Shown: piece after piece, positions 36,715-48,552 of the stretch
Position numbering within the stretch: position 1 is the first letter of the stretch
How the letters are laid out: every line of letters starts with the position of its first letter
Source of the DNA: Pegea sp. RAD2-039
Lineage: Eukaryota > Chordata > Thaliacea > Salpida > Salpidae
Assembly: GCA_034620365.1 (NCBI GenBank)
Contig: JAQGEQ010000133.1
Coordinates: 181,290 to 245,289, forward strand
Length of the DNA: 64,000 nt
Direction of reading: 5' to 3'
Position numbers and translations under genes: made by a program
The notes under the pieces: model-generated
Databases searched by the model: none
Told to the model about the DNA's origin: nothing
The model's input: the letters and a program-made list of their open reading frames with translations, nothing else

Positions 36715-36757
36715 ACAAAAATTATATATATATATCTAGAAATTATATATATATAAG
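36715..36757. repeat. (AT)n microsatellite with internal dyad
   Basis: Two TATATATATA runs flank ATCTAGAAAT. A shorter version occurs at about 38341-38352. Confidence 0.8.
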
Positions 36758-37060
36758 CATAAATAAATCAATATATTTTTTTTATTAATTGAATTGTTTA
36801 AAAAACTATTATCACTACGTATTTTGCAAGATGCAGTCTTACATCTATCTATCAAACAATTACTTATAATACTAAGAAATCTAAAATTTTTACAGTTATT
36901 TTAATTATTAGCTTGAATTTTAAACTTCTGTTTTTTCAAGCAACTTTTTAAGTTCATTTTATTTTGTTTATTTTTTACAAACAATATAAGAAAAGTCAAA
37001 TTGTTTATAAACATTTATAAACAGTTTATTTACATTAGTCTAAAAAAATAACTTTTTTGT
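36758..37060 (+). repeat. Direct repeat, copy 1 (with 38352-38645)
   Basis: About 300 bp are shared, including H1-like palindromes GATGCA-GTCT-TACATC (36830-36845) and GATGCC-CTCT-TGCATC (38427-38442). No TTTGTGG core follows in either copy. Confidence 0.75.
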
Positions 37061-37235
37061 ATTAACGTTTTCATATATTTTAAAATTTTTAAATGGTTTT
37101 AAAATCTTCAATAAACGACTTGTTTGATACAACCTCTAAAATGTTGAATCTTTTAGTAAAGCACAAATATTTTGAAGAAACTTGTTTATATAACAGAGCA
37201 GAAAAAGATTTTGCATCAAAGTATTCAAATTAATA
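37010..37235 (+). repeat. Dispersed module T, copy 3
   Basis: This is a direct copy of 21525-21775. It overlaps the end of the 36758-37060 repeat at the TTTATAAACAGTTTATTTAC anchor. Confidence 0.75.
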
Positions 37236-38099
37236 TATACAAGCCATATATAAACATGATCTAGTACATATTTCACCAATTACAGATTCACAATTCTAAA
37301 GATGTGTTTATACAATTATTAGACCAAATTGTTTTTTTTACAAAAAAATAAAAAACTTGAGATTTTCAAAAAACTTTTTGAATATTTTTGAAATCTTTTT
37401 AAGCACTCTTTAAAATGTTTTCAATTTTTTAAAAGTTATTTTATTTTTTTAAAACAACATTTTTCTCTTGTTTGATAATATTTATACGATTTCAATATTA
37501 TGAAATAATTTGCAAATATTAAATAAGTTATTTTCTTGCTAAATGATTACGCAAGAATAAGTTTTTAATTTTTATTTATTTTCCCAAGATTGAACTAAAC
37601 GCTTACAACTTTTAATGTATTCTATTAAACTATTAACGAAATTTTGTTTTTGTCTTCTTCACTTTTATTAGATTTTTATAATTATTATTAAAAGTTTGAA
37701 TTTGCAGTAAGTTTTAATACATAACATCGTAAAAGAAACTTTCTAGATAATCTAAAAAAAATCTATAAACTAAAATGACTGTTAGTTTCTCTTTTTGTTT
37801 TTAAAATCAAATATAAAATAAACAGTTAAAAAAAAGTTAAAATAAATAATTAAATTTCATAAATTATTTTTAATAGAAGATAAATTTTTTTACTTCACTG
37901 TTTTCGAGATGATTTAAAAACTTTTGATAACGATCAATCTAAGAAAATACTAAATAACTTTTTTTAAAAGCTCTCATTCTCTGTAAAGATTTAATCTCAT
38001 TTGAATTTATTATCAAGCATAATAACAAAAAGAATGTGAAACTTTTAAAATGATTTCAAAGTATCATACAGCTTGCAATACTGGTAAACAGAGAAAATG
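37236..38099. other. AT-rich region
   Basis: Only 37490-37730 has a partner in the window (24860-25100). Nothing else is recognised. Confidence 0.5.
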
Positions 38100-38345
38100 A
38101 AAGAAATTAAAAGAACATTTTTTTGAATAAGGTATACATACAATAGCATACATACAAGAATACATGTAGTGATTAAAAGGAATAGAATTATTATCTAATG
38201 AAAAAAATTTTTAAAATGGTTTATTATTTTTCTATTTTTATTAAATAGATAATTGTCTTGCTTGGTGACTATGCAAGAAAAATTTAAACTTTGTTTTAAC
38301 TAAATACAATTACTTAAGTCTCAAAAGTTTTTACGAAAATTATAT
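38100..38345 (-). repeat. Module inverted relative to 600-880
   Basis: The GTCTTGCTTGGTGACT string near 38262 is the reverse complement of the one near 740. Confidence 0.65.
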
Positions 38346-38351
38346 ATATAG

Positions 38352-38645
38352 AAGCATATATCAATCAGTATATTTTACCTATTAATAGAATTGTAGATAA
38401 ACCTACTATTACTAAGTACTTTGCAAGATGCCCTCTTGCATCTACTTATTAAACAATTATCTATAATAGTAAGAAATATAAAATTTTTACAGTTCTTTTA
38501 ATTTGTAGCTTGAATTTTTAACTTCTGTTTTTTTAAACAACTTATTTTGGTTCATTTTATTTTGTTTATGTTTTACAAATAATATAAGAAAAGTCAATAT
38601 ATTTGTAAACATTTATAAACAGTTTATTTACAGTAGTCTTAAAAG
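38352..38645 (+). repeat. Direct repeat, copy 2 (with 36758-37060)
   Basis: This has the same order of blocks as the first copy; in place of module T it runs into different sequence at about 38645. Confidence 0.75.
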
Positions 38646-38749
38646 GTAATTTTTTTACTCATTACACCAATATAATAATATTTCAATTTAAATTACTTTT
38701 ATGTTTCTATCTGCAGAGAACTGAATCTCGGGTTGCTAATTGAATTTTC

Positions 38750-38830
38750 GTTGAAAATTATTTCAACTCTAAAGTTAACCCTTCAATTATTTTCTAACGC
38801 CTTGTTATTGTCTAGAGCATAAAAGATCAA
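38750..38830 (+). repeat. H2 cassette with short spacing
   Basis: Palindrome GTTGAAA-ATTA-TTTCAAC is perfect at 38750-38767, but the core is degraded (near 38815) and only about 48 nt away. It is the one clear exception to the 75-99 nt rule. Confidence 0.5.
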
Positions 38831-39183
38831 GTTCTAACGAAATAATTTTCGTAGTTTTTATATTGAGCTCTATGTCAACAAAAAATAAATAACAGATAAT
38901 ATTTTTTACTTTTATTGCTTATTAGCATATTTACTTTTAACTATCAATGTTGAAATTGTGTTGACTATAAACCTATTGCTTTATAACCATGATTAAATAT
39001 ATTAAACATTATTATTTTATTAAGTAAATAGACGAAATTTTTTAATTTATTTTCAGAACTAAGAAAACCAAAGTAATTATCTTACTGTTACTTGATATTC
39101 AGTTGAACCGATAATATTATTATAACAATAATATTTTCAATAACATGATTAGTCGATTAAGGCGCATGAAAAATCTAACAATA

Positions 39184-39300
39184 ACACAAACGTAAGATTG
39201 AATATAGTTAATATATAACCGTAAAGATTTCGATAAAACAAGATCCGTACGATCTGGTACGCAGTAATGCTAATAATTTTAGAAGATGCACCTTTGCATC
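39184..39300 (-). repeat. Palindrome-TATA-core cassette, type H1
   Basis: Palindrome GATGCA-CCTT-TGCATC is at 39285-39300, ATATATAACC at 39211-39220, and the core variant GTTTGTGT (minus strand) at 39184-39191. The gap is 93-94 nt. Confidence 0.65.
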
Positions 39301-39850
39301 TAATTAAAAAAGGCTTATATTATGGTAAAAATATAAAGTTTTATCGATTTGGCGAGATCGCTTGATGTTTACAAATTTCTTCTACAAATTCAAAATTAAA
39401 TTTTCTTTTAAATGTTGATTAACGTTTTCAGTAATTTAATAAAAAAATTTGGAGCATATAGCAGTTTTTCATAATTATTAATGATTTTTAAGAAACGATA
39501 GAAACTCATTACTTTTTCTTTAATTTAATGTTACACCCTTTTTTGAAAAAGAAAAGTACATGATAATAGTTAATATTTTTTATCATCTATTAGTTTATTT
39601 AGTTTAAACATTTAACGTTGAAGTTGGATTGACTATAAAGGTAATATTTTACCTCAATGATTCAATATCTTCTAATCTTGATTTTAATAAGTAACTCCAT
39701 GAAAAAGTTTTAATCTTTTTCAAAACTACAAAAAGCAAGGTAATTATTTTACTGATAATTGTTTTTAAATTGAGTCAATATTATCTTAATAACAATAATA
39801 TTTTCAATACCATTATCAATTGATTAAAGCACCCGTAAAACTTAAGGATA

Positions 39851-39948
39851 GCACAAACTTAAGATTGTATGCAGATTAATTATAACCCTTTAAATATTCC
39901 GTAGCCCAATTTTTCCTAATATAAATTAGCAGGATGCACTTTTGCATC
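39851..39948 (-). repeat. Palindrome-TATA-core cassette, type H1
   Basis: Palindrome GATGCA-CTTT-TGCATC is at 39933-39948, a weak AATTATAACC lies near 39876, and the core variant GTTTGTGC (minus strand) is at 39851-39858. The gap is 74-75 nt. Confidence 0.6.
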
Positions 39949-39959
39949 TAACAATCAAT

Positions 39960-41289
39960 ACAGATTTTATCAAAAACGATACAAAAAACCTATGATAATA
40001 AGTAGAAGTTGTATAACCTTGTAGATAACGATAAAGCAAGAATTCATCTCTGAAATATTTTCTGATAACAAATATATGTGATTTACAAGATGCATATTTC
40101 AATCTTATGATCAGTTAAATATCTTGGGTTATAATTTGCTTGAAGTTATAATTTGGAGTTGAAATACTTTTTCCAAAAATACAATTAGTGTATACTTTAT
40201 ATAAAGTGAATTTCTACTATTTACAGATAATAGGATAAAAATAATTAAGGTCAAAAGTTTATTTCATTTTTGTAAACATGTCACTGATAATGTAAAAAAA
40301 ATCTGAAAAAGTTTTCTAGTTTTCAAATAATTACATAAAATTTTTAAGGGTATCACTAAAAACTGTTTCATATGCAGTTTCATCTTTTTTTAGTTTTAGT
40401 AAAATGTTGATCTTTCTATTAGACAACAAAATTTTAATAATCATTTTTGATGTTAATTGTTCTATTAGTAGCAATTTATAAACGTTTAGGTGTTTATGTT
40501 TTAAATCTTCAAACTTAAAAGATCTTCAACTACAATCATAATACTAATAGTTTATAATTTACAGATTAAAATGAGCTTTTTTTAAAGAAAAAAAAATAAA
40601 CATTAAATACTATTTTTCAAGAAAACCACCTTTAAATATAAATTGGATGATGTTTTTCATTTTTTTAAATAGTTTTATATATTTTGTACAGGATGATAAA
40701 TTTTAGTAAAAATTATATCATACTAGCAATAATGATCATTTTAACCTAAAATAGCTTAATTAAATTTGTTTTTCTAATGTAGATTAAAAAAGGAGTAAAA
40801 ATTAAAAAATCTTGATTTGTTGTTGTTAAAATTATTTTGTAAATTAAAATAATATTTTTACAATATTTTTCATTGTTAAAAACTAATAAGAAAATTTTTA
40901 GATTAATATTCACGAAATAAAGATTTCCAATTTATATTTATTCTTAGCAAAGTAATTTTGACAAATTTGAAAATTAAACTTCTAAATTCACTTTGCTCAT
41001 CTTCTTATTCTAGTTTGTTTTATAAAATTTGATTTGATTTAAAATTGATATTATTCTACTTTTAGAGTAGTTCTATTCTTTCTAAAACAATTCTGAATTT
41101 GATTTTTTTCTGTCATTCACAGATACAATTAATTAATGAAATCAAAGACTGTTGTTGTGAATAATAATAAAGTTTTAGCTTAATAAAATTACACTTCCAA
41201 ATAACTAAAGTTAAAGATTATTAATAAATGAATCAGATTCTAGCGAAAGTTAATCTACGATTTATAAACTTCATGCTTTTAAATACATC
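39960..41289. other. AT-rich region with decayed repeat traces
   Basis: A decayed H1 palindrome is at 40089-40104 and an H2 half-palindrome at about 40142. I see no gene or RNA. Confidence 0.45.
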
Positions 41290-41730
41290 CATATTTGTAA
41301 AGGTTATATCGACAAGTAGTCGACTTCAAATTATGTTCTTTAGAATATTATGATTATAAGAAAATTAGAATTACTGTTGAAAAAATTGCTTAATAAAAAG
41401 TATTTTTGTTCTAGTGTTTGTGGGTTAAACACTGATTTATCACCGTAAGGAGAAAAGCACTGAACCAGGATTTAAACTTACTTTGTTTAGGTTAAAAAAA
41501 CATAAAAAACTATTTCTCTATGTATTGTATTTCTAAAGATTATCCTAATCTAAAAAGTTTCAAATTTTATATTAGTTTTGTCAAAAACTCGTAGAAATCT
41601 CCACAGTGTTTAAAAATCAAACAACACTTATAGAACTTATAAGCTGGTAAATATAAAAATAATCAAAAAGTTAGTTTTTGTAATCTTATAACTCAATAAA
41701 ATTCACTGAACTATTGATCTAATTAAAATA
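41290..41730 (+). repeat. Module inverted relative to 12485-12900
   Basis: This is the reverse complement of 12485-12900 and contains the H3 cassette at 41309-41423. Confidence 0.75.
41309..41423 (+). repeat. Palindrome-TATA-core cassette, type H3
   Basis: Palindrome TCGAC-AAGTA-GTCGA is at 41309-41323 and the core GTTTGTGG at 41416-41423, with a gap of about 92 nt. The loop differs from the partner at 12872-12886 while the stem is unchanged. Confidence 0.6.
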
Positions 41731-43870
41731 AAAAATACTAAGAATAAATTTATCAAAGATACAGTAGTAGTTAGTTAATTTATTATTTATTAATGGTAGT
41801 TCTACTAAAAATATTCTTTCAGAAAAAAGATACTCGGAATTAAAAACTTAAAGTTTGTTCAAAAACAAAGTTTCTTAAAATAAAATTTGCATTTCGATAA
41901 TTTTATAACAATTATTACTTGAGGTAAACGTTAATAGATCTTTGTTGAAATGTTCTACTTGAGTCCACACCAAATTTGACTTTTCGAAAGTTGTTTCAAA
42001 TTATTCTTTCTATCTTAATATATTTTTTATTTTATCTAAATGACATATTTTTTTCTCTACTTGTTTTGACTTTGGAGTTATTACGAAGATTCAACTTTTA
42101 ATAAAAATTAGTGAAATGCTTTTGGAGTTCTAACAGCAGTTTTTCGCTATTTAATAGAGATATGCAAGCATCTTATTAATCAGCTTCTGAAGTTTTTGTG
42201 ATAATATTCAACTATTTTGTAAGCACAATAAACTACTTTATATAATTTATTAGAAGTTAATTAGATTACATCAAATCTTGTTTAAAGTTTACCAGATTAT
42301 GTGAATTAGAACAACATAATAAGTCTTGAAAAAATTTTACTTGAAATGTAGCTAATTTATATGTAATTAAATCAATCAACCAAATGGAAATCTACAAAAG
42401 TGACTTTTATCCAATCAGCATGGGTCTTTTAATATACTTTTTTAGCGAAAAAAGGTTGTGAAAGAATGCTGTGAAAGGAATTTTTATTTCAGTTCAACAG
42501 TAGTTTTAAAATTTTAGTAAAACTTGGATTAACTCCAACTGATGATTCAGTTAAATACTATTGTTGAAATAGTAATCAGATATGAAAGCTGAAGTAAAAA
42601 TCATCAGCTTTGTGAAAAATCTTTGAAAAATACTAAGACTAAACAAAGTATATTTAAAAGTAAAAGTAAAATTGTTTGGTAACATAACAAACTATTCAGA
42701 AAAAAACTAACTGAAATAATACAGATTATCTTTCACGAACTGCAAAGCTTACTTTAATTTCAATATTAATTTTTTAATTTTCATTTAATTAATACTTAAT
42801 AACCTCAACTGTCTAACAGCTATTTAGCAGCTAGACAACTTTTTTTAAACACAAAGCAGAGAACTATAATTTTCAATTTTAGGTCAAGTATCTATTATTG
42901 CTTACTTTTATTTTATTTATAATACTTATTTTTATTATTTTAACTTTCTATTGTCAGTTCATGGCTTCAACCCTGAACATCCAAATAACATCCTTATTAA
43001 AAATCCAAACCTAGATTGATGACGTCATTAAAAGCGAATTTTGAAGAATTTGAAATGGTTAAATCATATTTATGATTTAATGAGTGGTGGTAAGTTTCTT
43101 TACCATTTATTAATAAAAGTTTTTACTAAAAATATACTTGCTTAAAAAAAATAAACTCAGAAAAAAAAACTTTAATTTTGTTTCAACAACAGATTTTCTT
43201 TATATATAATTTATATTTTAATAAATTTCCCTAATTTTTAAACAACTAATATTTGGAGAAGAAAAACTTTAAAAATTATTAGATTTTATTAAATTGTACC
43301 AATTACTGCACACCAAATTGGATTTTTTACAAGAATACAAAAAGAATTTATTATTGTACAAAAAAATAGTTCAACATTGCAGCTGGTTCATAAACAAATT
43401 AAAAATGCTAAAGACTTTAAGTTATTTCTACATTGATGCATAAGTTTGAAGTAGATTAGTCGTGATAGTAGATGAAGATTTTGATAATATCAATTAAGAT
43501 CAGATAACACACGAGCATAATTTTATCGAATAACAAAAAACTGTTATTAGATCTTTAGAAGAGTAACACTAAATTTTATTAAAAGCTGAATGCGTTTGAA
43601 TGCAAAAATATTTGAAATAAAAACCAGAGAAAATGTCATTTAATTAATAAAGTTATATATCGAAGAAAACAAATTCTACTTACTAAATGTTTAATCTAGT
43701 TAAAAACCAATCTAATGTGAGCTGAAGGAATTACAAAGTGTTTAACATTTAAATTCTTAGATAATTTCTCGAGATAAATCAAATAAAGTTTACAATTTTC
43801 TAGTTCGTTTTTTAAAAATACAATTTTTAAAAATATTTTAGATAAAAACTCTTATTAACCTGTTACAACA
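41731..43870. other. Mostly unrecognised AT-rich region
   Basis: The only departure is a more balanced island at 42963-43080, which includes a TGACGTCA palindrome at 43020-43027. No gene can be supported. Confidence 0.45.
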
Positions 43871-44000
43871 AACTTATGTGATTGGTGATTTTCTCCTTAA
43901 GGTAGAAGTTTAATTTTCTACCTGCAAACTTTACATTTAAAATATTTTTTATTTATTTTTTAATTAATAATTTCATTAAAAGGTTTTAGCTAGTTTGAAA

Positions 44001-44015
44001 TCGACTTCATGTCGC
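44001..44015 (+). repeat. H3 palindrome, partly decayed
   Basis: TCGAC-TTCAT-GTCGC keeps four stem pairs. The core expected about 90 nt to the left is reduced to CCTGCAAAC near 43921. Confidence 0.4.
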
Positions 44016-44019
44016 TGAC

Positions 44020-44220
44020 TTGTTACTGCATCTAATGAGCTTCCTTAGAATAAAAGTTGTTTTTAAAGAAGTAGTTTTAGTATTAAAATTAGTATATAAA
44101 ATTTAGAATGAATTTTAATGTTTGTTTTAATTTACCAAATCCAAAATTTATAATTTTCCTGTTTTTATTTTATACACTCTCTAGCAGTTTAAATATCTTT
44201 TTAAAATAACAAACATAAAC
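44020..44220 (+). repeat. Direct repeat with 58945-59110
   Basis: Long near-identical stretches start at ACTGCATCTAATGAGC and end at ACACTCTCTAGCAGTT, the latter possibly a decayed CTCF-like motif. Confidence 0.8.
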
Positions 44221-44509
44221 TTTTTGTTAAATAACTTTCTATTAAATTATAATATTCAAAATCTTAAAAGTCAAAAAACAATTTTGTATCATCAAATTTT
44301 GTGAAAAAATTTTATATTTATAAACAAACCTATACAGAAGGTTGTAGATATTTTGGAAAAAGTTACCTTTTGGGATAAGGTATTGGCATCAAGAAAGGAT
44401 AAAAGTCATGAATTACAATGATAGAAACAAGGTTATCTGTTCAGTTATATATACTAATTTCATTAAAATATTCATGATTTACTAATAGTTTCACAATTTT
44501 AAAGAAGTT

Positions 44510-45120
44510 TTATCATACGATTTGTTTACAGTAGATGTAAAAGATATTTCGCAACACTAACAATTAAGATAAAGTAATTAAAAAATAGTTACGTCTTAGG
44601 ACAAGTATAAAAATGTTTATAAATTTTTACAAATATTTTAGAACTCTATGTTTTATTTGTATAACATAAACAAAATATAATAAATTAAAAAAGCTGTTAC
44701 ATAATTAAATTTACGTAATTTTATTTTAACTGTTTTATTTTGCAACTGTAAAAAATATTGCTTTTCTATGTTTCATCTAATTTAAGAATATTTCTAAAAT
44801 TGTTCATTTGTGTTAAATGCATAATAGTATAATACTAATATCTCATAATAGATTATCTAAGCTGGTATTTAGATATTAGCAGCTATAAGAAAATACAAAA
44901 TTTGCTGCTTAATGTTTAAAAATCTGGATAAATTTTCTACTTGTTCTATTCAATTCTAGAATTTAAGTAGAAATATTAATTTTGATAAAAATCTATCTGT
45001 ATCTTTACAGCAAATAACCGTTTACAAGAACCTTTGAAATAAATTTAATCGAAATTGTTTATTGTTGATATAGATGTATAATGAAATAAATATTTTTCTA
45101 TAAATTTTAGTTTTAATAAG
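44510..45120 (+). repeat. Copy of module 4228-4720
   Basis: The blocks lie in the same order and orientation as 4228-4720. It ends abruptly at about 45120, where the more GC-rich island begins. Confidence 0.7.
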
Positions 45121-45138
45121 AAATTTCATTTTGACGCT

Positions 45139-45400
45139 TTTGAGAATTCATTAGATGCTTCTGTGAACTGATATCTTGGGCTTAATGGATGGTATTCACA
45201 GTTGTATGCAGAGAAAATGTTAAATACATTAGGGGAACCAATGGTTTTTTGCCACTTCCGTTATTTGAATATTCTTGACAAATCTCAAATCCCATGGTGG
45301 ACCTCGAACTTTGTATTTAATATCAGTCTGATTTCAGTTTTTCGCTACTTTTAGCAGACGCTTATTTTCTGAGCGATCATCTTCAAATATATCATATGCT
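45139..45400. other. Coding-like compositional island
   Basis: This stretch is visibly less AT-rich than its flanks. On the plus strand a 60-codon frame is open from about 45172 to 45352, in frame after a TGA. On the minus strand two protein-like stretches read from about 45330 to 45140 but need a one-base frameshift and contain stops. I cannot match either to a family. The most economical reading is a relic of a coding exon, on an undetermined strand. Confidence 0.25.
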
Positions 45401-45723
45401 AATCTATTGAACAATATTGTACAACTTTTACTACAATAACAAATATCTAAAAACTGAAATAACATTATTGTAAATTACATAAATGATTTGTATAGTTTGT
45501 AGAATAGTTTATATTTACTGTTAGTATTAATTGTTTAATTTGGTGAAATAAGTATCTCTGAAAATATCAAGACTTTTCGATAAACTGAAAGTTGAATCTT
45601 GATATAGTTAGTAATATAAATTCCTTAAACTTGCTGTTTTAACTTCAACTGAATAGTTTTTCAAATTAAACATTTTCCGAAACTGAATGGGTTGACTATG
45701 AAGCAAAACTTATTTTATAACTA

Positions 45724-45838
45724 GATGCAAAAGTGCATCTTCCAAATAAATCATTAGGAGAATGAATGCAGGTATGAAAAACGTTTTATTGAAATCTATA
45801 CTGTTATATAACTTGTTCAAACAATCTTATGTTTGTGG
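45724..45838 (+). repeat. Palindrome-TATA-core cassette, type H1
   Basis: Palindrome GATGCA-AAAG-TGCATC is at 45724-45739, TTATATAAC at about 45804-45812, and the core GTTTGTGG at 45831-45838. The gap is 91-92 nt. Confidence 0.7.
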
Positions 45839-46154
45839 TATCGTTAAACTTTGCGTGTGCTTTAATTAATTAATATTGTTATAAGACGTCAACAATAATA
45901 ATCAACTTTTTTGTATTTTTCATAAAATTATTTCAGATATTCTCTATAAGCTATCAGAAGATTTCCAATAATGCCCTTTGTTTGAATAATTGAATTATTT
46001 TAATTGCTGTTAGGACATATAAATAAGATTACTAAATTTTGTAATGAGAAAAAATTGTGAAATACATGAAAAGGTTGTTTTATTATAGTTAAACCATTTA
46101 ATCATTTTTCAAATATTTTGTAAAAATTCAAGTCGTATTAAATTATCGTCGTAT

Positions 46155-46734
46155 CAATTAACTGTTTGCAAATTAAAAGTTTAAAAATTAAGAGATAAAA
46201 GCTTTCAAGTATATAGTCAATAACACAAAAGAGTTACTATAGCCATAAATAACCGTTTAAATAAACATAAACGTTTTTTGCTGAAATTACGAGAAAAAAT
46301 CAGAAATACTTAAAACAAACGAAACTTTAAAATGTTGTTAGAAAAATAATAAAAGTAAAACAAGAAATACTAAAAACTAGGATGAGATAAAATTGATCTG
46401 TATATGATCTTTTTTCTGATTACTTTGAATCTAACTAATGTAACTTGTTTGGTGGTATGGAAGACTTGCATGAAGGCGAAATTGCTTTCCACAAACAATT
46501 CATTAAACTTGTTTCTCACCAGTTTGAGTTCTTTTATGTTGTGAAAGAAGGTCATTTCGACTAAACTTCTTTCCACAAACAAAGCATATATATGGTTTCT
46601 CACCATTATAAGTTATTTCATGTTTTGTGAGATCTGAATTTTGACGAAACTTCTTTCCACAAACAATACATTCAAATGGTTTCTCACCAGTATGAGTTCT
46701 TTTACATTTTAAAAGGTTTGAATTTTGACTAAAC
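46155..46734 (-). pseudogene. Decayed, truncated copy of the zinc-finger locus
   Basis: This is a partial duplicate of 54460-55117, covering the 3' untranslated part and the last fingers of the minus-strand gene. The finger-coding frame is still open from the break at 46734 to a stop at about 46503. Compared with the intact gene, finger 6 is missing (a deletion of one 84-bp finger), a HTGEKP linker has become YNGEKP, and the end reads TGEKQV. The copy ends at 46734 in the middle of a finger, where E/Q/R coiled-coil sequence begins. It lacks the acidic N-terminal part and any start codon, so I regard it as non-functional unless spliced into a chimeric transcript. The left edge abuts a repeat also found at 13330-13402. 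Confidence 0.8.
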
Positions 46735-47381
46735 GTTGTAGACAAGAAGAAAGACGTCGTCAACAAGAAGAAAATAGACTTTGTAAGCAGGAACAGCAAG
46801 AAAGACTTCAACGAGAAAGAGAAGAACAGGATAGAATAAAGCGTCTAGCTAAATATCAGCGAATGCAACAAGCGTCAGCAAATTACCACCTAAGAGCAAT
46901 GATGCTTTGTCAACAAGAACAAGAAAATCGTCGATTACAAGAAGAAAAACGCCTTCAACAAGAAGAAAAACGTCGCCAACAGGAAGAAAATCGTTGTAAA
47001 CAAGAAGAAAGACGTCGTCAACAAGAAGAAAATAGACTTCGTAAGCAGGAACAGCAAGAAAGACTTCAACGAGAAAGAGAAGAACAGGAGAGTATAAAGC
47101 GTCTGACTGAATCTCATCTTATGCAACAAACGGCAGCATACAAACTAAAAACAGAAATGATACTTCGTCATCAAGAACAAAAATATCGTCGATTACAAGA
47201 AGAAAAACGTCGTCAACAAGAAGAAAAGCGTATTCAGTGTGATCAAGAAAAAATACGTCAACAGGAAGAAGAAAGCCAGGTAGTTCGTCAGCATAACGAC
47301 CAACAGATCTGCAATTGTTTGAAAATTCACCGAAAGATGAAGGGTTCCAAAAATTTCATTTCTGTGCTAACTCTTATCTAA
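46735..47381 (+). CDS. E/Q/R-rich coiled-coil fragment, 5'-truncated
   Basis: An open frame of about 215 codons encodes a highly charged protein, nearly all E, Q, R and K, with QQEE, RRQQEE and RLQRERE heptad-like runs typical of a long single alpha-helix or coiled coil. Two tandem units of 258 bp (86 residues) lie at about 46734-46991 and 46992-47249. There is no ATG start: an in-frame stop lies at 46719-46721, inside the adjoining zinc-finger copy, so the true 5' part has been lost. A CAG/GTAGTT splice-donor-like site follows at about 47277-47281, and the reading beyond it (to the stop at 47379-47381) loses the coiled-coil character, so the real exon may end there. Best reading: a relic exon of a larger repeat-containing coiled-coil gene. 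Function is unknown. Confidence 0.5.
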
Positions 47382-47383
47382 AG

Positions 47384-47720
47384 TAATTTGGAATACTAAG
47401 CTTATATATAGAGCAATCCTAATCTTTTGTTTGTGGTGCTCAACAAAAACTAATTTTTCTAGAGATAGTGGAAAATATTTTATACTTTTTTTAGCTGTAA
47501 TGAAAGGTTAATATTCTTGAATGAAAAAAGGTTTATTAGAGTAATGAGACAAAAGATTTAAGTTTAAAAAAATTGATTACATTAGTTAGACTTGGTATAA
47601 AATTGCTTATCTTAGTTTATTAACAGCTTTTAGATGTTTATATTTATAAATTTTAATTTTAGATCTTAAAATTATCTATTTGAATATTATTTAAAAATCT
47701 TTTACTTTTTAGTGATTAAA
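47384..47720. repeat. Dispersed module shared with 49075-49450
   Basis: Both contain AATACTAAGC, a TATA-rich stretch and a TTTGTGG-like core (GTTTGTGG at 47429-47436; TTTTTTGTCC in the second). TATATATA lies about 22 nt before the core in this copy. No H1, H2 or H3 palindrome is recognised upstream; the coiled-coil exon occupies that position. Confidence 0.6.
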
Positions 47721-48552
47721 ATTATATTTTTTTTACTCGCTGTAACATATTCAATTGAGTCATTTTACTGTATAAACATCTTTCTTATTTAAGTCACAAT
47801 ATATTTATAATTAAAAATAACTTTAAAAATTACGAAATTCTGATTACATAAATCATTTAGTGGTTTTGCATTCTAATGCAAAACTGGGTTAAACGACTAA
47901 GATCATTAAGACGAAAACCAAATGTCTTTTCGACTACCAATTTTCATAGAAACAATAAACAAAATGAAGAAGCGAAATTTTCAATTTTAGAAAAAGTTTG
48001 AATCAACTCAAGTTTATTCTCCTTGAAACATCCTGGTTTGAAACAATAAACAAATAGTTTTAAAGATTGATGATTGAAAACGTTTTCTATTTAGACCGCA
48101 GAGTTAGTTTTTAAAATGAGCTGAAACCGATTAAGACATTTTTTACGTTGTTATATTTCAGGCAAAGATTTTATTAGTTAATTTGAGAAATTGTACTAAT
48201 AAATCAGAACAAAATATCAACATAGTGATGATGTAGAAACTGGTATAGAATTATTAGTTGTGTAAACATCCTACAGATTTAATTTTAAAACTTTCTTCTT
48301 GAAATTGGTGAATTTAATCAGTTGGTAGAAGACATAGCCTGAAGTAAATCAATGATTTGAAAGTTTTTTAGCAACAGTGACGTCTGGCGTTAGATTTTTC
48401 AAGATTTCTTAATTTTAAAGTATTCAAATAATATTCAAAAGCTTTTCTATTCTTCAGAAAATCGTTAAAAACTTTTTGTAAATAATTTTTATTAATAGCT
48501 GACTACAAGCTTTTAAAGATACTTGCTTTTAATACCTGATATGTTATATATA
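47721..48552. other. AT-rich region
   Basis: Only 48335-48410 has a recognised partner (8690-8770). Nothing else can be supported. Confidence 0.5.

Noticed and set aside
46725-46727. TTG as start codon of the coiled-coil frame
   Set aside because: It lies inside the zinc-finger copy, directly after an in-frame stop, and animals rarely start at TTG; the frame is better read as 5'-truncated.
46935-47129. Minus-strand open frame opposite the coiled-coil fragment
   Set aside because: Phe/Leu-rich antisense shadow of CAA/GAA-rich codons.
47429-47436. A further complete cassette at 47429
   Set aside because: The core and TATA stretch are present but no H1, H2 or H3 palindrome is upstream; coiled-coil coding sequence occupies that position.
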